64,000 nt of DNA, from positions 4,278,001 to 4,342,000 of the forward strand of contig JAYKNF010000013.1 in NCBI GenBank assembly GCA_036172665.1, read 5' to 3'. The translations under genes and the position numbers were made by a program. Shown piece by piece: positions 48,973 to 61,456 of this stretch. Each line of letters opens with the position of its first letter. Within the stretch, counting starts at the first letter, position 1. The notes beneath the pieces were generated by a model, which searched no databases, was not told the DNA's origin, and was given only the letters and a program-made list of their open reading frames with translations. The DNA is from Prosopocoilus inquinatus. Taxonomy: Eukaryota > Arthropoda > Insecta > Coleoptera > Lucanidae.

Positions 48973-49845
48973 AAACCCGGGTTGTCGCGTATCAAACGAA
49001 AGGTCTCGCCGAGCGGCGACGGAAAATCTCGTCGGTTCGATTTTTCGATCGAAGATGGCGCTGCAATAATCGAAATCGGACGCGTCGAACGTAAACCCGG
49101 GTTGTCGCGTATCAAACGAAAGGTCTCGCCGAGCGGCGACGGAAAGTCGCTTCGGTTCGATTTTTCGATCGAAGATGGCGCTGCAATGATCGAAACTGGA
49201 CGCGTCGAACGTAAACCCGGGTTGTCGCGCATCAAACGAAAGGTCTCGCCGTGCGGCGACGGAAAATCGCGTCGGTTCGATTTTTCGATCGAAGATGGCG
49301 CTGCAATGATCGAAACTGGACGCGTCGAACGTAAACCCGGGTTGTCGCGCATCAAACGAAAGGTCTCGCCGAGCGGCGACGGAAAATCGCGTCGGTTCGA
49401 TTTTTCGATCGAAGATGGCGCTGCAATGATCGAAATCGGACGCGTCGAACGTAAACCCGGGTTGTCGCATATCAAACGAAAGGTCTCGCCGAGCGGTGAC
49501 GGAAAATCGCGTCGGTTCGATTTTTCGATAGAACATGGCGCTGCAATGATCGAAATCGAACGCGTCGAACGTAAACCCGGATTGTCGCGTATCAAACGAA
49601 AGGTCTCGCCGAGCGGCGACGGAAAATCGCGTCGGTTCGATTTTTCGATCGAAGATGGCGCTGCAATGATCGAAATCGGACGCGTCGAACGTAAACCCGG
49701 GTTGTCGCGCATAAAACGAAAGGTCTCGCCGAGCGGCGACGGAAAATCGCGTCGGTTCGATTTTTCGATCGAAGATGGCGCTGCAATGATCGAAATCGGA
49801 CGCGTCGAACGTAAACCCGGATTGTCGCCTATCAAACGAAAGGTC
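48973..49845 (+). repeat. T9 block c: ~7.3 x 120-bp repeats
   Basis: Open + frame to 49848. Copy of T7c with a private tcgatagaacatgg near 49.53 kb. Confidence 0.97.
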
Positions 49846-50587
49846 TAAATCGATCGCGTCGAATTCTTTCCGACGTAGAAGAAAGTAGCTTTACGAACGT
49901 AACGTTTACCACATGGCGAGAGATATACGGGGTGATATCGAAAATGTGACACGAACGCGTGTGTAACAGTGAAAAAGTGTTTCCACTGAAAAAAAGTAAG
50001 TGTTAAAAACAACTGAAAACCTCCAAATTCCATTTCTCCGATGTTACTCCGGTAATCGGAAAAAAGGTTATAAGACGATCGCGGCGGCGGCGGCGGCGTC
50101 GTTTTGCCGGTTAAATTCTTCACGATTTGCATTGTGCCGTCGCGTGTACGCTCGACCGAACGCATCGAGATTTTGACGGAGCTCATTTGAATTTGCCGCC
50201 GCGTAAAAGATGGGATCGACGAGGGTTGGTTGGCAACTATCGCACGACACGCGCAGTAAGGAAACCTTGACACTTGACATATGTAATATTATATATCTGT
50301 ACGGCCAGTCGTGGGGCCGGAGCACCGGTGGTCGGAAGGGAGGGGGGGCGTACTGCCTATCGACAGTGATCTAACCTGAAAGCGACGCGCGAACTCTTTC
50401 GCGTGTGTCGTGTTACGCCGGCAGTCGGCCCGGCGGCGGAGAGAGTACGTACGCCGCCGGCCGAACGTGACCTAATCTAAAGCCGCCGACGCGATCTCTT
50501 TCGCCGCGCGGACGCGTTCGAACATAATTTCGACCGTACATATTACGTAAATAGATGAATAAAGGAGGCTTTGGATGTTCGTTTGTG
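49846..50587 (+). terminator. T9 742-bp tail with poly(A) signal
   Basis: AATAAA at 50558-50563. Copy of the T7 tail; the one difference I noticed is gccggccgaacg (C at 50461) against T in T7. Confidence 0.6.
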
Positions 50588-51551
50588 ATTAAAAAAAAAT
50601 GCGAGCGCGGGGAGGTCGATTCGTTCGCTCTCCGGCCGGCAATTAAAGCGGGAAATTTAAGGGAAAAAATTGAAAAAAATCGATAAAAATTTTAAAAAAT
50701 TAAAAATTAAGAGAACGGAAAAATTGAACAAATTGGGGAAAAATATTCAAAATTTCGGGGGGAAATTTAAAAAAATCGAGAAAAATCGACAAGAATTCTA
50801 AAAATTAGGGAAACGGATTTCTTAAGTTTCCCAACTTTTTTAAAACATTTCATCACTTCTTACATTTTCCTTCACTTTTTTTCGAAAATTGTTCAAGGTC
50901 AACCCAACCGACGCCAACCCAAGCGAGGCCAACCCAGACGGCGAAAAAAAATTTAAAAATTAGGAGAACGGAAAGATTGGGGAAAAATATTCAAAATTTC
51001 GGGAAAAAATTGAAAAAATCGAAAAAAATAGGAAAAAATTCTAAGAATAGAGGAAGCCGATTATTGACGTTTTACAACTTTTTTAAAACATTTTTCCTCA
51101 CTTTCTCTTACATATTCCTTAACTCTTTTTTTTTTTAATTGTTCAAGGTCAACTCAAACGGCGCCAACCCAAGCGAGGTCAACCCAGATGACAGAAAAAT
51201 TTTATTTTAAAGTAAACGAAAAAATTTAAAGAATTAGGGAAAAATGTAGTAAATTTCGAGAAAAAATTGAAAAAGATCGAAAAAAAATGGAAAAAATTCT
51301 AAAAATTAAGGAAACCGATTTCTTAAGTTTTCCGACAATTTTTCTCACTTTTTCTTAAACTTTCCTTCCCTTTCTGTTGTAAAATTGTTCAAGGTGAACC
51401 CAACCGACGCCAACCCAAGCGAGGCCAACCCAGACGGCGAAAAAAAAATTATAAATTAGGAGAACGGAAAAATTGAAAAAATTGGGGAAAAATACTCAAA
51501 ATTTCGAAAATTAGAAAAATCAATTCTTAAAGTTTTCCAACATTCTTCCAA
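50588..51551. repeat. AT-rich spacer T9/T10
   Basis: Copy of spacer T7/T8 at an offset of 8799 bp. No gene seen. Confidence 0.9.
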
Positions 51552-51738
51552 GTCCCTAGGTGCCGCGAGCCCCCAAAGGCTAGCGGCCCAAACAGCGCGC
51601 AGCGCTCTCACCTCTTCCGTCCAAACGAAACCTCCGTCTATACAAAGCCTCTGTCCACACAAGCCTCTGTTCATACCCACAAGTGGGCGGAGCGTAGCGG
51701 ATCCCACTTGTCATATATAAGAAAAGAAACTCGGAAAA
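51552..51738 (+). promoter_or_regulatory. T10 promoter block
   Basis: Inverted repeat within 51679-51711; TATATAAG at 51714-51721. Confidence 0.65.
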
Positions 51739-51768
51739 GTGTACTTAAGGGGTTCCTATGGCGCCGCA

Positions 51769-53028
51769 ATGATCGAAATCGGTCGCGTAGAACGTAAACC
51801 CGGGTTGTCGCGTATCAAACGAAAGGTCTCGCCGAGCGGCGACGGAAAATCGCGTCGGTTCGATTTTTCGATCGAAGATGGCGCTGCAATGATCGAAATC
51901 GGACGCGTCGAACGTAAACCCGGATTGTCGCGTATCAAACGAAAGGTCTCGTCGAGCGGCGACGGAAAATCGCGTCGGTTCGATTTTTCGATCGAAGATG
52001 GCGCTGCAATAATCGAAATCGGACGCGTCGAACGTAAACCCGGGTTGTCGCGTATCAAACGAAAGGTCTCGCCGAGCGGCGACGGAAAGTCGCGTCGGTT
52101 CGATTTTTCGATCGAAGATGGCGCTGCAATGATCGAAATCGGACGCGTCGAACGTAAACCCGGGTTGTCGCGTATCAAACGAAAGGTCTCGCCGAGCGGC
52201 GACGGAAAATCGCGTCGGTTCGATTTTTCGATCGAAGATGGCGCTGCAATGATCGAAATCGGACGCGTCGAACGTAAACCCGGGTTGTCGCGCATCAAAC
52301 GAAAGGTCTCGCCGAGCGGCGACGGAAAATCGCGTCGGTTCGATTTTTCGATCGAAGATGGCGCTGCAATGATCGAAACTGGACGCGTCGAACGTAAACC
52401 CGGGTTGTCGCGCATCAAACGAAAGGTCTCGCCGAGCGGCGACGGAAAATCGCGTCGGTTCGATTTTTCGATCGAAGATGGCGCTGCAATGATCGAAATC
52501 GGACGCGTCGAACGTAAACCCGGGTTGTCGCATATCAAACGAAAGGTCTCGCCGAGCGGTGACGGAAAATCGGGTCGGTTCGATTTTTCGATCGAACATG
52601 GCGCTGCAATGATCGAAATCGAACGCGTCGAACGTAAACCCGGATTGTCGCGTATCAAACGAAAGGTCTCGCCGAGCGGCGACGGAAAATCGCGTCGGTT
52701 CGATTTTTCGATCGAAGATGGCGCTGCAATGATCGAAATCGGACGCGTCGAACGTAAACCCGGGTTGTCGCGTATCAAACGAAAGGTCTCGCCGAGCGGC
52801 GACGGAAAATCGCGTCGGTTCGATTTTTCGATCGAAGATGGCGCTGCAATGATCGAAATCGGACGCGTCGAACGTAAACCCGGGTTGTCGCGCTTAAAAC
52901 GAAAGGTCTCGCCGAGCGGCGACGGAAAATCGCGTCGGTTCGATTTTTCGATCGAAGATGGCGCTGCAATGATCGAAATCGGACGCGTCGAACGTAAACC
53001 CGGATTGTCGCCTATCAAACGAAAGGTC
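51769..53028 (+). repeat. T10 single block: ~10.5 x 120-bp repeats
   Basis: Intact + ORF from ATG 51769 to 53031 (420 codons). Same as T8 plus one repeat; private aaaatcgggtcgg near 52.57 kb. Confidence 0.97.
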
Positions 53029-53770
53029 TAAATCGATCGCGTCGAATTCTTTCCGACGTAGAAGAAAGTGGCTTTACGAACGTAACGTTTACCACATGGC
53101 GAGAGATATACGGGGTGATATCGAAAATGTGACACGAACGCGTGTGTAACAGTGAAAAAGTGTTTCCACTGAAAAAAAGTAAGTGTTAAAAACAACTGAA
53201 AACCTCCAAATTCCATTTCTCCGATGTTACTCCGGTAATCGGAAAAAAGGTTATAAGACGATCGCGGCGGCGGCGGCGGCGTCGTTTTGCCGGTTAAATT
53301 CTTCACGATTTGCATTGTGCCGTCGCGTGTACGCTCGACCGAACGCGTCGAGATTTTGACGGAGCACATTTGAATTTGCCGCCGCGTAAAAGATGGGATC
53401 GACGAGGGTTGGTTGGCAACGATCGCGCGACACGCGCAGTAAGGAAACCTTGACACTTGACATATGTAATATTATATATATGTACGGCCAGTCGTGGGGC
53501 CGGAGCACCGGTGGTCGGAAGGGAGGGGGGGCGTGCTGACTATCGACAATGATCTAACCTGAAAGCGACGCGCGATCTCTTTCGCGTGTGTCGTGTTACG
53601 CCCGCAGTCGGCCCGGCGGCGGAGGGAGTACGTGCGCCGCCGGTCGAACGTGACCTAATCTAAAGCCGCCGACGCGATCTCTTTCGCCGCGCGGACGCGT
53701 TCGAACATAATTTCGACCGTACATATTACGTAAATAGATGAATAAAGGAGGCTTTGGATGTTCGTTTGTG
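53029..53770 (+). terminator. T10 742-bp tail, diverged class, with poly(A) signal
   Basis: AATAAA at 53741-53746. Confidence 0.6.
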
Positions 53771-54743
53771 ATTAAAAAAAAATGCGAGCGCGGGGAGGTC
53801 GATTCGTTCGCTCTCCGGCCGGCAATTAAAGCGGGAAATTTAAGGGAAAAAATTTGAAAAAAATCGATAAAAATTTTAAAAAATTAAAAATTAAGAGTAC
53901 GGAAAAATTGAAAAAATTGGGGAAAAATATTCAAAATTTCGGGGGGAAATTTAAAAAAATCGAGAAAAATCGACAAGAATTCTAAAAATTAGGGAAACGG
54001 ATTTCTTACGCTTCCCAACTTTTTTAAAACATTTCATCACTTCTTACATTTTCCTTCACTTTTTTTCGAAAATTGTTCAAGGTCAACCCAACCGACGCCA
54101 ACCCAAGCGAGGCCAACCCAGACGGCGAAAAAAAATTTAAAAATTAGGAGAACGGAAAAATTGAAAAAATTGGGGAAAAATATATAAAATTTCGGGAAAA
54201 AATTGAAAAAATCGAAAAAAATAGGAAAAAATTCTAAGAATAGAGGAAGCCGATTATTGACGTTTTACAACTTTTTTAAAACATTTTTCCTCACTTTTTC
54301 TTACATATTCCTTAACTCTTTTTTTTTTAATTGTTCAAGGTCAACTCAAACGGCGCCAACCCAAGCGAGGTCAACCCAGATGACAGAAAAATTTTATTTT
54401 AAAGTAAACGAAAAAATTTAAAGAATTAGGGAAAAATGTAGTAAATTTCGAGAAAAAATTGAAAAAGATCGAAAAAAAATGGAAAAAATTCTAAAAATTA
54501 AGGAAACCGATTTCTTAAGTTTTCCAACAATTTTTCTCACTTTTTCTTAAACTTTCCTTCCCTTTCTGTTGTAAAATTGTTCAAGGTGAACCCAACCGAC
54601 GCCAACCCAAGCGAGGCCAACCCAGACGGCGAAAAAAAAATTATAAATTAGGAGAACGGAAAAATTGAAAAAATTGGGGAAAAATACTCAAAATTTCGAA
54701 AATTAGAAAAATCAATTCTTAAAGTTTTCCAACATTCTTCCAA
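53771..54743. repeat. AT-rich spacer T10/T11
   Basis: Copy of spacer T8/T9 except ttacgcttccc near 54.0 kb where T8/T9 has ttaagtttccc. No gene seen. Confidence 0.9.
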
Positions 54744-54930
54744 GTCCCTAGGTGCCGCGAGCCCCCAATGGCTAGCGGCCCAAACAGCGCGCAGCGCTCT
54801 CACCTCTTCCGTCCAAACGAAACCTCCGTCTATACAAAGCCTCTGTCCACACAAGCCTCTGTTCATACCCACAAGTGGGCGGAGCGTAGCGGATCCCACT
54901 TGTCATATATAAGAAAAGAAACTCGGAAAA
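54744..54930 (+). promoter_or_regulatory. T11 promoter block
   Basis: Inverted repeat within 54871-54903; TATATAAG at 54906-54913. Confidence 0.65.
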
Positions 54931-54960
54931 GTGTACTTAAGGGGTTCCTATGGCGCCGCA

Positions 54961-55380
54961 ATGATCGAAATCGGTCGCGTAGAACGTAAACCTGGGTTGT
55001 CGCGTATCAAACGAAAGGTCTCGCCGAGCGGCGACGGAAAATCGCGTCGGTTCGATTTTTCGATCGAAGATGGCGCTGCAATGATCGAAATCGGACGCGT
55101 CGAACGTAAACCCGGATTGTCGCGTATCAAACGAAAGGTCTCGCCGAGCGGCGACGGAAAATCGCGTCGGTTCGATTTTTCGATCGAAGATGGCGCTGCA
55201 ATAATCGAAATCGGACGCGTCGAACGTAAACCCGGGTTGTCGCGTATCAAACGAAAGGTCTCGCCGAGCGGCGACGGAAAGTCGCGTCGGTTCGATTTTT
55301 CGATCGAACATGGCGCTGCAATGATCGCAATCGGACGCGTCGAACGTAAACCCGGATTGTCGCCTATCAAACGAAAGGTC
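54961..55380 (+). repeat. T11 single block: 3.5 x 120-bp repeats
   Basis: Short form joined directly to a true tail, giving the smallest complete cassette. Intact + ORF to 55383. The first repeat has cctgggttg in place of cccgggttg, destroying that palindrome. Confidence 0.97.
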
Positions 55381-56122
55381 TAAATCGATCGCGTCGAATT
55401 CTTTCCGACGTAGAAGAAAGTAGCTTTACGAACGTAACGTTTACCACATGGCGAGAGATATACGGGGTGATATCGAAAATGTGACACGAACGCGTGTGTA
55501 ACAGTGAAAAAGTGTTTCCACTGAAAAAAAGTAAGTGTTAAAAACAACTGAAAACCTCCAAATTCCATTTCTCCGATGTTACTCCGGTAATCGGAAAAAA
55601 GGTTATAAGACGATCGCGGCGGCGGCGGCGGCGTCGTTTTGCCGGTTAAATTCTTCACGATTTGCATTGTGCCGTCGCGTGTACGCTCGACCGAACGCAT
55701 CGAGATTTTGACGGAGCTCATTTGAATTTGCCGCCGCGTAAAAGATGGGATCGACGAGGGTTGGTTGGCAACTATCGCACGACACGCGCAGTAAGGAAAC
55801 CTTGACACTTGACATATGTAATATTATATATCTGTACGGCCAGTCGTGGGGCCGGAGCACCGGTGGTCGAAAGGGAGGGGGGGCGTACTGATTATCGACA
55901 GTGATCTAACCTGAGAGCGACGCGCGAACTCTTTCGCGTGTGTCGTGTTACGCCGGCAGTCGGCCCGGCGGCGGAGAGAGTACGTACGCCGCCGGTCGAA
56001 CGTGACCTAATCTAAAGCCGCCGACGCGATCTCTTTCGCCGCGCGGACGCGTTCGAACATAATTTCGACCGTACATATTACGTAAATAGATGAATAAAGG
56101 AGGCTTTGGATGTTCGTTTGTG
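55381..56122 (+). terminator. T11 742-bp tail with poly(A) signal
   Basis: AATAAA at 56093-56098; ggtcgaaaggg variant, private gtactgattatcg. Confidence 0.6.
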
Positions 56123-57084
56123 ATTAAAAAAAAATGCGAGCGCGGGGAGGTCGATTCGTTCGCTCTCCGGCCGGCAATTAAAGCGGGAAATTTAAGGGAA
56201 AAAATTGAAAAAAATCGATAAAAATTTAAAAAATTAAAAATTAAGAGAACGGAAAAATTGAACAAATTGGGGAAAAATATTCAAAATTTCGGGGGGAAAT
56301 TTAAAAAAATCGAGAAAAATCGACAAGAATTCTAAAAATTAGGGAAACGGATTTCTTAAGTTTCCCAACTTTTTTAAAACATTTCATCACTTCTTACATT
56401 TTCCTTCACTTTTTTTCGAAAATTGTTCAAGGTCAACCCAACCGACGCCAACCCAAGCGAGGCCAACCCAGACGGCGAAAAAAAATTTAAAAATTAGGAG
56501 AACGGAAAAATTGGGGAAAAATATTCAAAATTTCGGGAAAAAATTGAAAAAATCGAAAAAAATAGGAAAAAATTCTAAGAATAGAGGAAGCCGATTATTG
56601 ACGTTTTACAACTTTTTTAAAACATTTTTCCTCACTTTCTCTTACATATTCCTTAACTCTTTTTTTTTTAATTGTTCAAGGTCAACTCAAACGGCGCCAA
56701 CCCAAGCGAGGTCAACCCAGATGACAGAAAAATTTTATTTTAAAGTAAACGAAAAAATTTAAAGAATTAGGGAAAAATGTAGTAAATTTCGAGAAAAAAT
56801 TGAAAAAGATCGAAAAAAAATGGAAAAAATTCTAAAAATTAAGGAAACCGATTTCTTAAGTTTTCCAACAATTTTTCTCACTTTTTCTTAAACTTTCCTT
56901 CCCTTTCTGTTGTAAAATTGTTCAAGGTGAACCCAACCGACGCCAACCCAAGCGAGGCCAACCCAGACGGCGAAAAAAAAATTATAAATTAGGAGAACGG
57001 AAAAATTGAAAAAATTGGGGAAAAATACTCAAAATTTCGAAAATTAGAAAAATCAATTCTTAAAGTTTTCCAACATTCTTCCAA
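56123..57084. repeat. AT-rich spacer T11/T12
   Basis: Close to spacer T6/T7. No gene seen. Confidence 0.9.
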
Positions 57085-57271
57085 GTCCCTAGGTGCCGCG
57101 AGCCCCCAAAGGCTAGCGGCCCAAACAGCGCGCAGCGCTCTCACCTCTTCCGTCCAAACGAAACCTCCGTCTATACAAAGCCTCTGTCCACACAAGCCTC
57201 TGTTCATACCCACAAGTGGGCGGAGCGTAGCGGATCCCACTTGTCATATATAAGAAAAGAAACTCGGAAAA
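57085..57271 (+). promoter_or_regulatory. T12 promoter block
   Basis: Inverted repeat within 57212-57244; TATATAAG at 57247-57254. Confidence 0.65.
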
Positions 57272-57301
57272 GTGTACTTAAGGGGTTCCTATGGCGCCGC
57301 A

Positions 57302-57721
57302 ATGATCGAAATCGGTCGCGTAGAACGTAAACCCGGGTTGTCGCGTATCAAACGAAAGGTCTCGCCGAGCGGCGACGGAAAATCGCGTCGGTTCGATTTT
57401 TCGATCGAAGATGGCGCTGCAATGATCGAAATCGGACGCGTCGAACGTAAACCCGGATTGTCGCGTATCAAACGAAAGGTCTCGCCGAGCGGCGACGGAA
57501 AATCGCGTCGGTTCGATTTTTCGATCGAAGATGGCGCTGCAATAATCGAAATCGGACGCGTCGAACGTAAACCCGGGTTGTCGCGTATCAAACGAAAGGT
57601 CTCGCCGAGCGGCGACGGAAAGTCGCGTCGGTTCGATTTTTCGATCGAACATGGCGCTGCAATGATCGCAATCGGACGCGTCGAACGTAAACCCGGATTG
57701 TCGCCTATCAAACGAAAGGTC
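57302..57721 (+). repeat. T12 block a: 3.5 x 120-bp repeats
   Basis: Short form, intact + ORF to 57724. Confidence 0.97.
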
Positions 57722-58000
57722 TAAATCGATCGCGTCGAATTCTTTCCGACGTAGAAGAAAGTAGCTTTACGAACGTAACGTTTACCACATGGCGAGAGAT
57801 ATACGGGGTGATATCGAAAATGTGACACGAACGCGTGTGTAACAGTGAAAAAGTGTTTCCACTGAAAAAAAGTAAGTGTTAAAAACAACTGAAAACCTCC
57901 AAATTCCATTTCTCCGATGTTACTCCGGTAATCGGAAAAAAGGTTATAAGACGATCGCGGCGGCGGCGGCGGCGTCGTTTTGCTGGTTAAATTCTTCACG
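57722..58000 (+). repeat. T12 a/b linker
   Basis: 279 bp; ttttgctggtt variant as in T9 a/b. Confidence 0.93.
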
Positions 58001-58273
58001 AAACCCGGGTTGTCGCGTATCAAACGAAAGGTCTCGCCGAGCGGCGACGGAAAATCGCGTCGGTTCGATTTTTCGATCGAAGATGGCGCTGCAATGATCG
58101 AAATCGGACGCGTCGAACGTAAACCCGGGTTGTCGCGCATAAAACGAAAGGTCTCGCCGAGCGGCGACGGAAAATCGCGTCGGTTCGATTTTTCGATCGA
58201 AGATGGCGCTGCAATGATCGAAATCGGACGCGTCGAACGTAAACCCGGATTGTCGCCTATCAAACGAAAGGTC
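58001..58273 (+). repeat. T12 block b: ~2.3 x 120-bp repeats, shortest linker-led block
   Basis: Consists of little more than the terminal gcataaaacg and tcgcctatc repeats, as if T9b plus T9c had been reduced to their last repeats. Open + frame to 58276. Confidence 0.97.
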
Positions 58274-59015
58274 TAAATCGATCGCGTCGAATTCTTTCCG
58301 ACGTAGAAGAAAGTAGCTTTACGAACGTAACGTTTACCACATGGCGAGAGATATACGGGGTGATATCGAAAATGTGACACGAACGCGTGTGTAACAGTGA
58401 AAAAGTGTTTCCACTGAAAAAAAGTAAGTGTTAAAAACAACTGAAAACCTCCAAATTCCATTTCTCCGATGTTACTCCGGTAATCGGAAAAAAGGTTATA
58501 AGACGATCGCGGCGGCGGCGGCGGCGTCGTTTTGCCGGTTAAATTCTTCACGATTTGCATTGTGCCGTCGCGTGTACGCTCGACCGAACGCATCGAGATT
58601 TTGACGGAGCTCATTTGAATTTGCCGCCGCGTAAAAGATGGGATCGACGAGGGTTGGTTGGCAACTATCGCACGACACGCGCAGTAAGGAAACCTTGACA
58701 CTTGACATATGTAATATTATATATCTGTACGGCCAGTCGTGGGGCCGGAGCACCGGTGGTCGGAAGGGAGGGGGGGCGTACTGCCTATCGACAGTGATCT
58801 AACCTGAAAGCGACGCGCGAACTCTTTCGCGTGTGTCGTGTTACGCCGGCAGTCGGCCCGGCGGCGGAGAGAGTACGTACGCCGCCGGTCGAACGTGACC
58901 TAATCTAAAGCCGCCGACGCGATCTCTTTCGCCGCGCGGACGCGTTCGAACATAATTTCGACCGTACATATTACGTAAATAGATGAATAAAGGAGGCTTT
59001 GGATGTTCGTTTGTG
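58274..59015 (+). terminator. T12 742-bp tail with poly(A) signal
   Basis: AATAAA at 58986-58991; common class, close to T7 and T9 tails. Confidence 0.6.
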
Positions 59016-59979
59016 ATTAAAAAAAAATGCGAGCGCGGGGAGGTCGATTCGTTCGCTCTCCGGCCGGCAATTAAAGCGGGAAATTTAAGGGAAAAAATTG
59101 AAAAAAATCGATAAAAATTTTAAAAAATTAAAAATTAAGAGAACGGAAAAATTGAACAAATTGGGGAAAAATATTCAAAATTTCGGGGGGAAATTTAAAA
59201 AAATCGAGAAAAATCGACAAGAATTCTAAAAATTAGGGAAACGGATTTCTTAAGTTTCCCAACTTTTTTAAAACATTTCATCACTTCTTACATTTTCCTT
59301 CACTTTTTTTCGAAAATTGTTCAAGGTCAACCCAACCGACGCCAACCCAAGCGAGGCCAACCCAGACGGCGAAAAAAAATTTAAAAATTAGGAGAACGGA
59401 AAGATTGGGGAAAAATATTCAAAATTTCGGGAAAAAATTGAAAAAATCGAAAAAAATAGGAAAAAATTCTAAGAATAGAGGAAGCCGATTATTGACGTTT
59501 TACAACTTTTTTAAAACATTTTTCCTCACTTTCTCTTACATATTCCTTAACTCTTTTTTTTTTTAATTGTTCAAGGTCAACTCAAACGGCGCCAACCCAA
59601 GCGAGGTCAACCCAGATGACAGAAAAATTTTATTTTAAAGTAAACGAAAAAATTTAAAGAATTAGGGAAAAATGTAGTAAATTTCGAGAAAAAATTGAAA
59701 AAGATCGAAAAAAAATGGAAAAAATTCTAAAAATTAAGGAAACCGATTTCTTAAGTTTTCCGACAATTTTTCTCACTTTTTCTTAAACTTTCCTTCCCTT
59801 TCTGTTGTAAAATTGTTCAAGGTGAACCCAACCGACGCCAACCCAAGCGAGGCCAACCCAGACGGCGAAAAAAAAATTATAAATTAGGAGAACGGAAAAA
59901 TTGAAAAAATTGGGGAAAAATACTCAAAATTTCGAAAATTAGAAAAATCAATTCTTAAAGTTTTCCAACATTCTTCCAA
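59016..59979. repeat. AT-rich spacer T12/T13
   Basis: ggaaagattgggg/ttttccgacaa class. No gene seen. Confidence 0.9.
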
Positions 59980-60166
59980 GTCCCTAGGTGCCGCGAGCCC
60001 CCAAAGGCTAGCGGCCCAAACAGCGCGCAGCGCTCTCACCTCTTCCGTCCAAACGAAACCTCCGTCTATACAAAGCCTCTGTCCACACAAGCCTCTGTTC
60101 ATACCCACAAGTGGGCGGAGCGTAGCGGATCCCACTTGTCATATATAAGAAAAGAAACTCGGAAAA
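59980..60166 (+). promoter_or_regulatory. T13 promoter block
   Basis: Inverted repeat within 60107-60139; TATATAAG at 60142-60149. Confidence 0.65.
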
Positions 60167-60196
60167 GTGTACTTAAGGGGTTCCTATGGCGCCGCA

Positions 60197-61456
60197 ATGA
60201 TCGAAATCGGTCGCGTAGAACGTAAACCCGGGTTGTCGCGTATCAAACGAAAGGTCTCGCCGAGCGGCGACGGAAAATCGCGTCGGTTCGATTTTTCGAT
60301 CGAAGATGGCGCTGCAATGATCGAAATCGGACGCGTCGAACGTAAACCCGGATTGTCGCGTATCAAACGAAAGGTCTCGTCGAGCGGCGACGGAAAATCG
60401 CGTCGGTTCGATTTTTCGATCGAAGATGGCGCTGCAATAATCGAAATCGGACGCGTCGAACGTAAACCCGGGTTGTCGCGTATTAAACGAAAGGTCTCGC
60501 CGAGCGGCGACGGAAAGTCGCGTCGGTTCGATTTTTCGATCGAAGATGGCGCTGCAATGATCGAAATCGGACGCGTCGAACGTAAACCCGGGTTGTCGCG
60601 TATCAAACGAAAGGTCTCGCCGAGCGGCGACGGAAAATCGCGTCGGTTCGATTTTTCGATCGAAGATGGCGCTGCAATGATCGAAATCGGACGCGTCGAA
60701 CGTAAACCCGGGTTGTCGCGCATCAAACGAAAGGTCTCGCCGAGCGGCGACGGAAAATCGCGTCGGTTCGATTTTTCGATCGAAGATGGCGCTGCAATGA
60801 TCGAAACTGGACGCGTCGAACGTAAACCCGGGTTGTCGCGCATCAAACCAAAGGTCTCGCCGAGCGGCGACGGAAAATCGCGTCGGTTCGATTTTTCGAT
60901 CGAAGATGGCGCTGCAATGATCGAAATCGGACGCGTCGAACGTAAACCCGGGTTGTCGCATATCAAACGAAAGGTCTCGCCGAGCGGTGACGGAAAATCG
61001 CGTCGGTTCGATTTTTCGATCGAACATGGCGCTGCAATGATCGAAATCGAACGCGTCGAACGTAAACCCGGATTGTCGCGTATCAAACGAAAGGTCCCGC
61101 CGAGCGGCGACGGAAAATCGCGTCGGTTCGATTTTTCGATCGAAGATGGCGCTGCAATGATCGAAATCGGACGCGTCGAACGTAAACCCGGGTTGTCGCG
61201 TATCAAACGAAAGGTCTCGCCGAGCGGCGACGGAAAATCGCGTCGGTTCGATTTTTCGATCGAAGATGGCGCTGCAATGATCGAAATCGGACGCGTCGAA
61301 CGTAAACCCGGGTTGTCGCGCTTAAAACGAAAGGTCTCGCCGAGCGGCGACGGAAAATCGCGTCGGTTCGATTTTTCGATCGAAGATGGCGCTGCAATGA
61401 TCGAAATCGGACGCGTCGAACGTAAACCCGGATTGTCGCCTATCAAACGAAAGGTC
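60197..61456 (+). repeat. T13 single block: ~10.5 x 120-bp repeats
   Basis: Same repeat order as T10 with private changes (tattaaacg, caaaccaaagg, ggtcccgcc). Intact + ORF to 61459 (420 codons). Confidence 0.97.
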
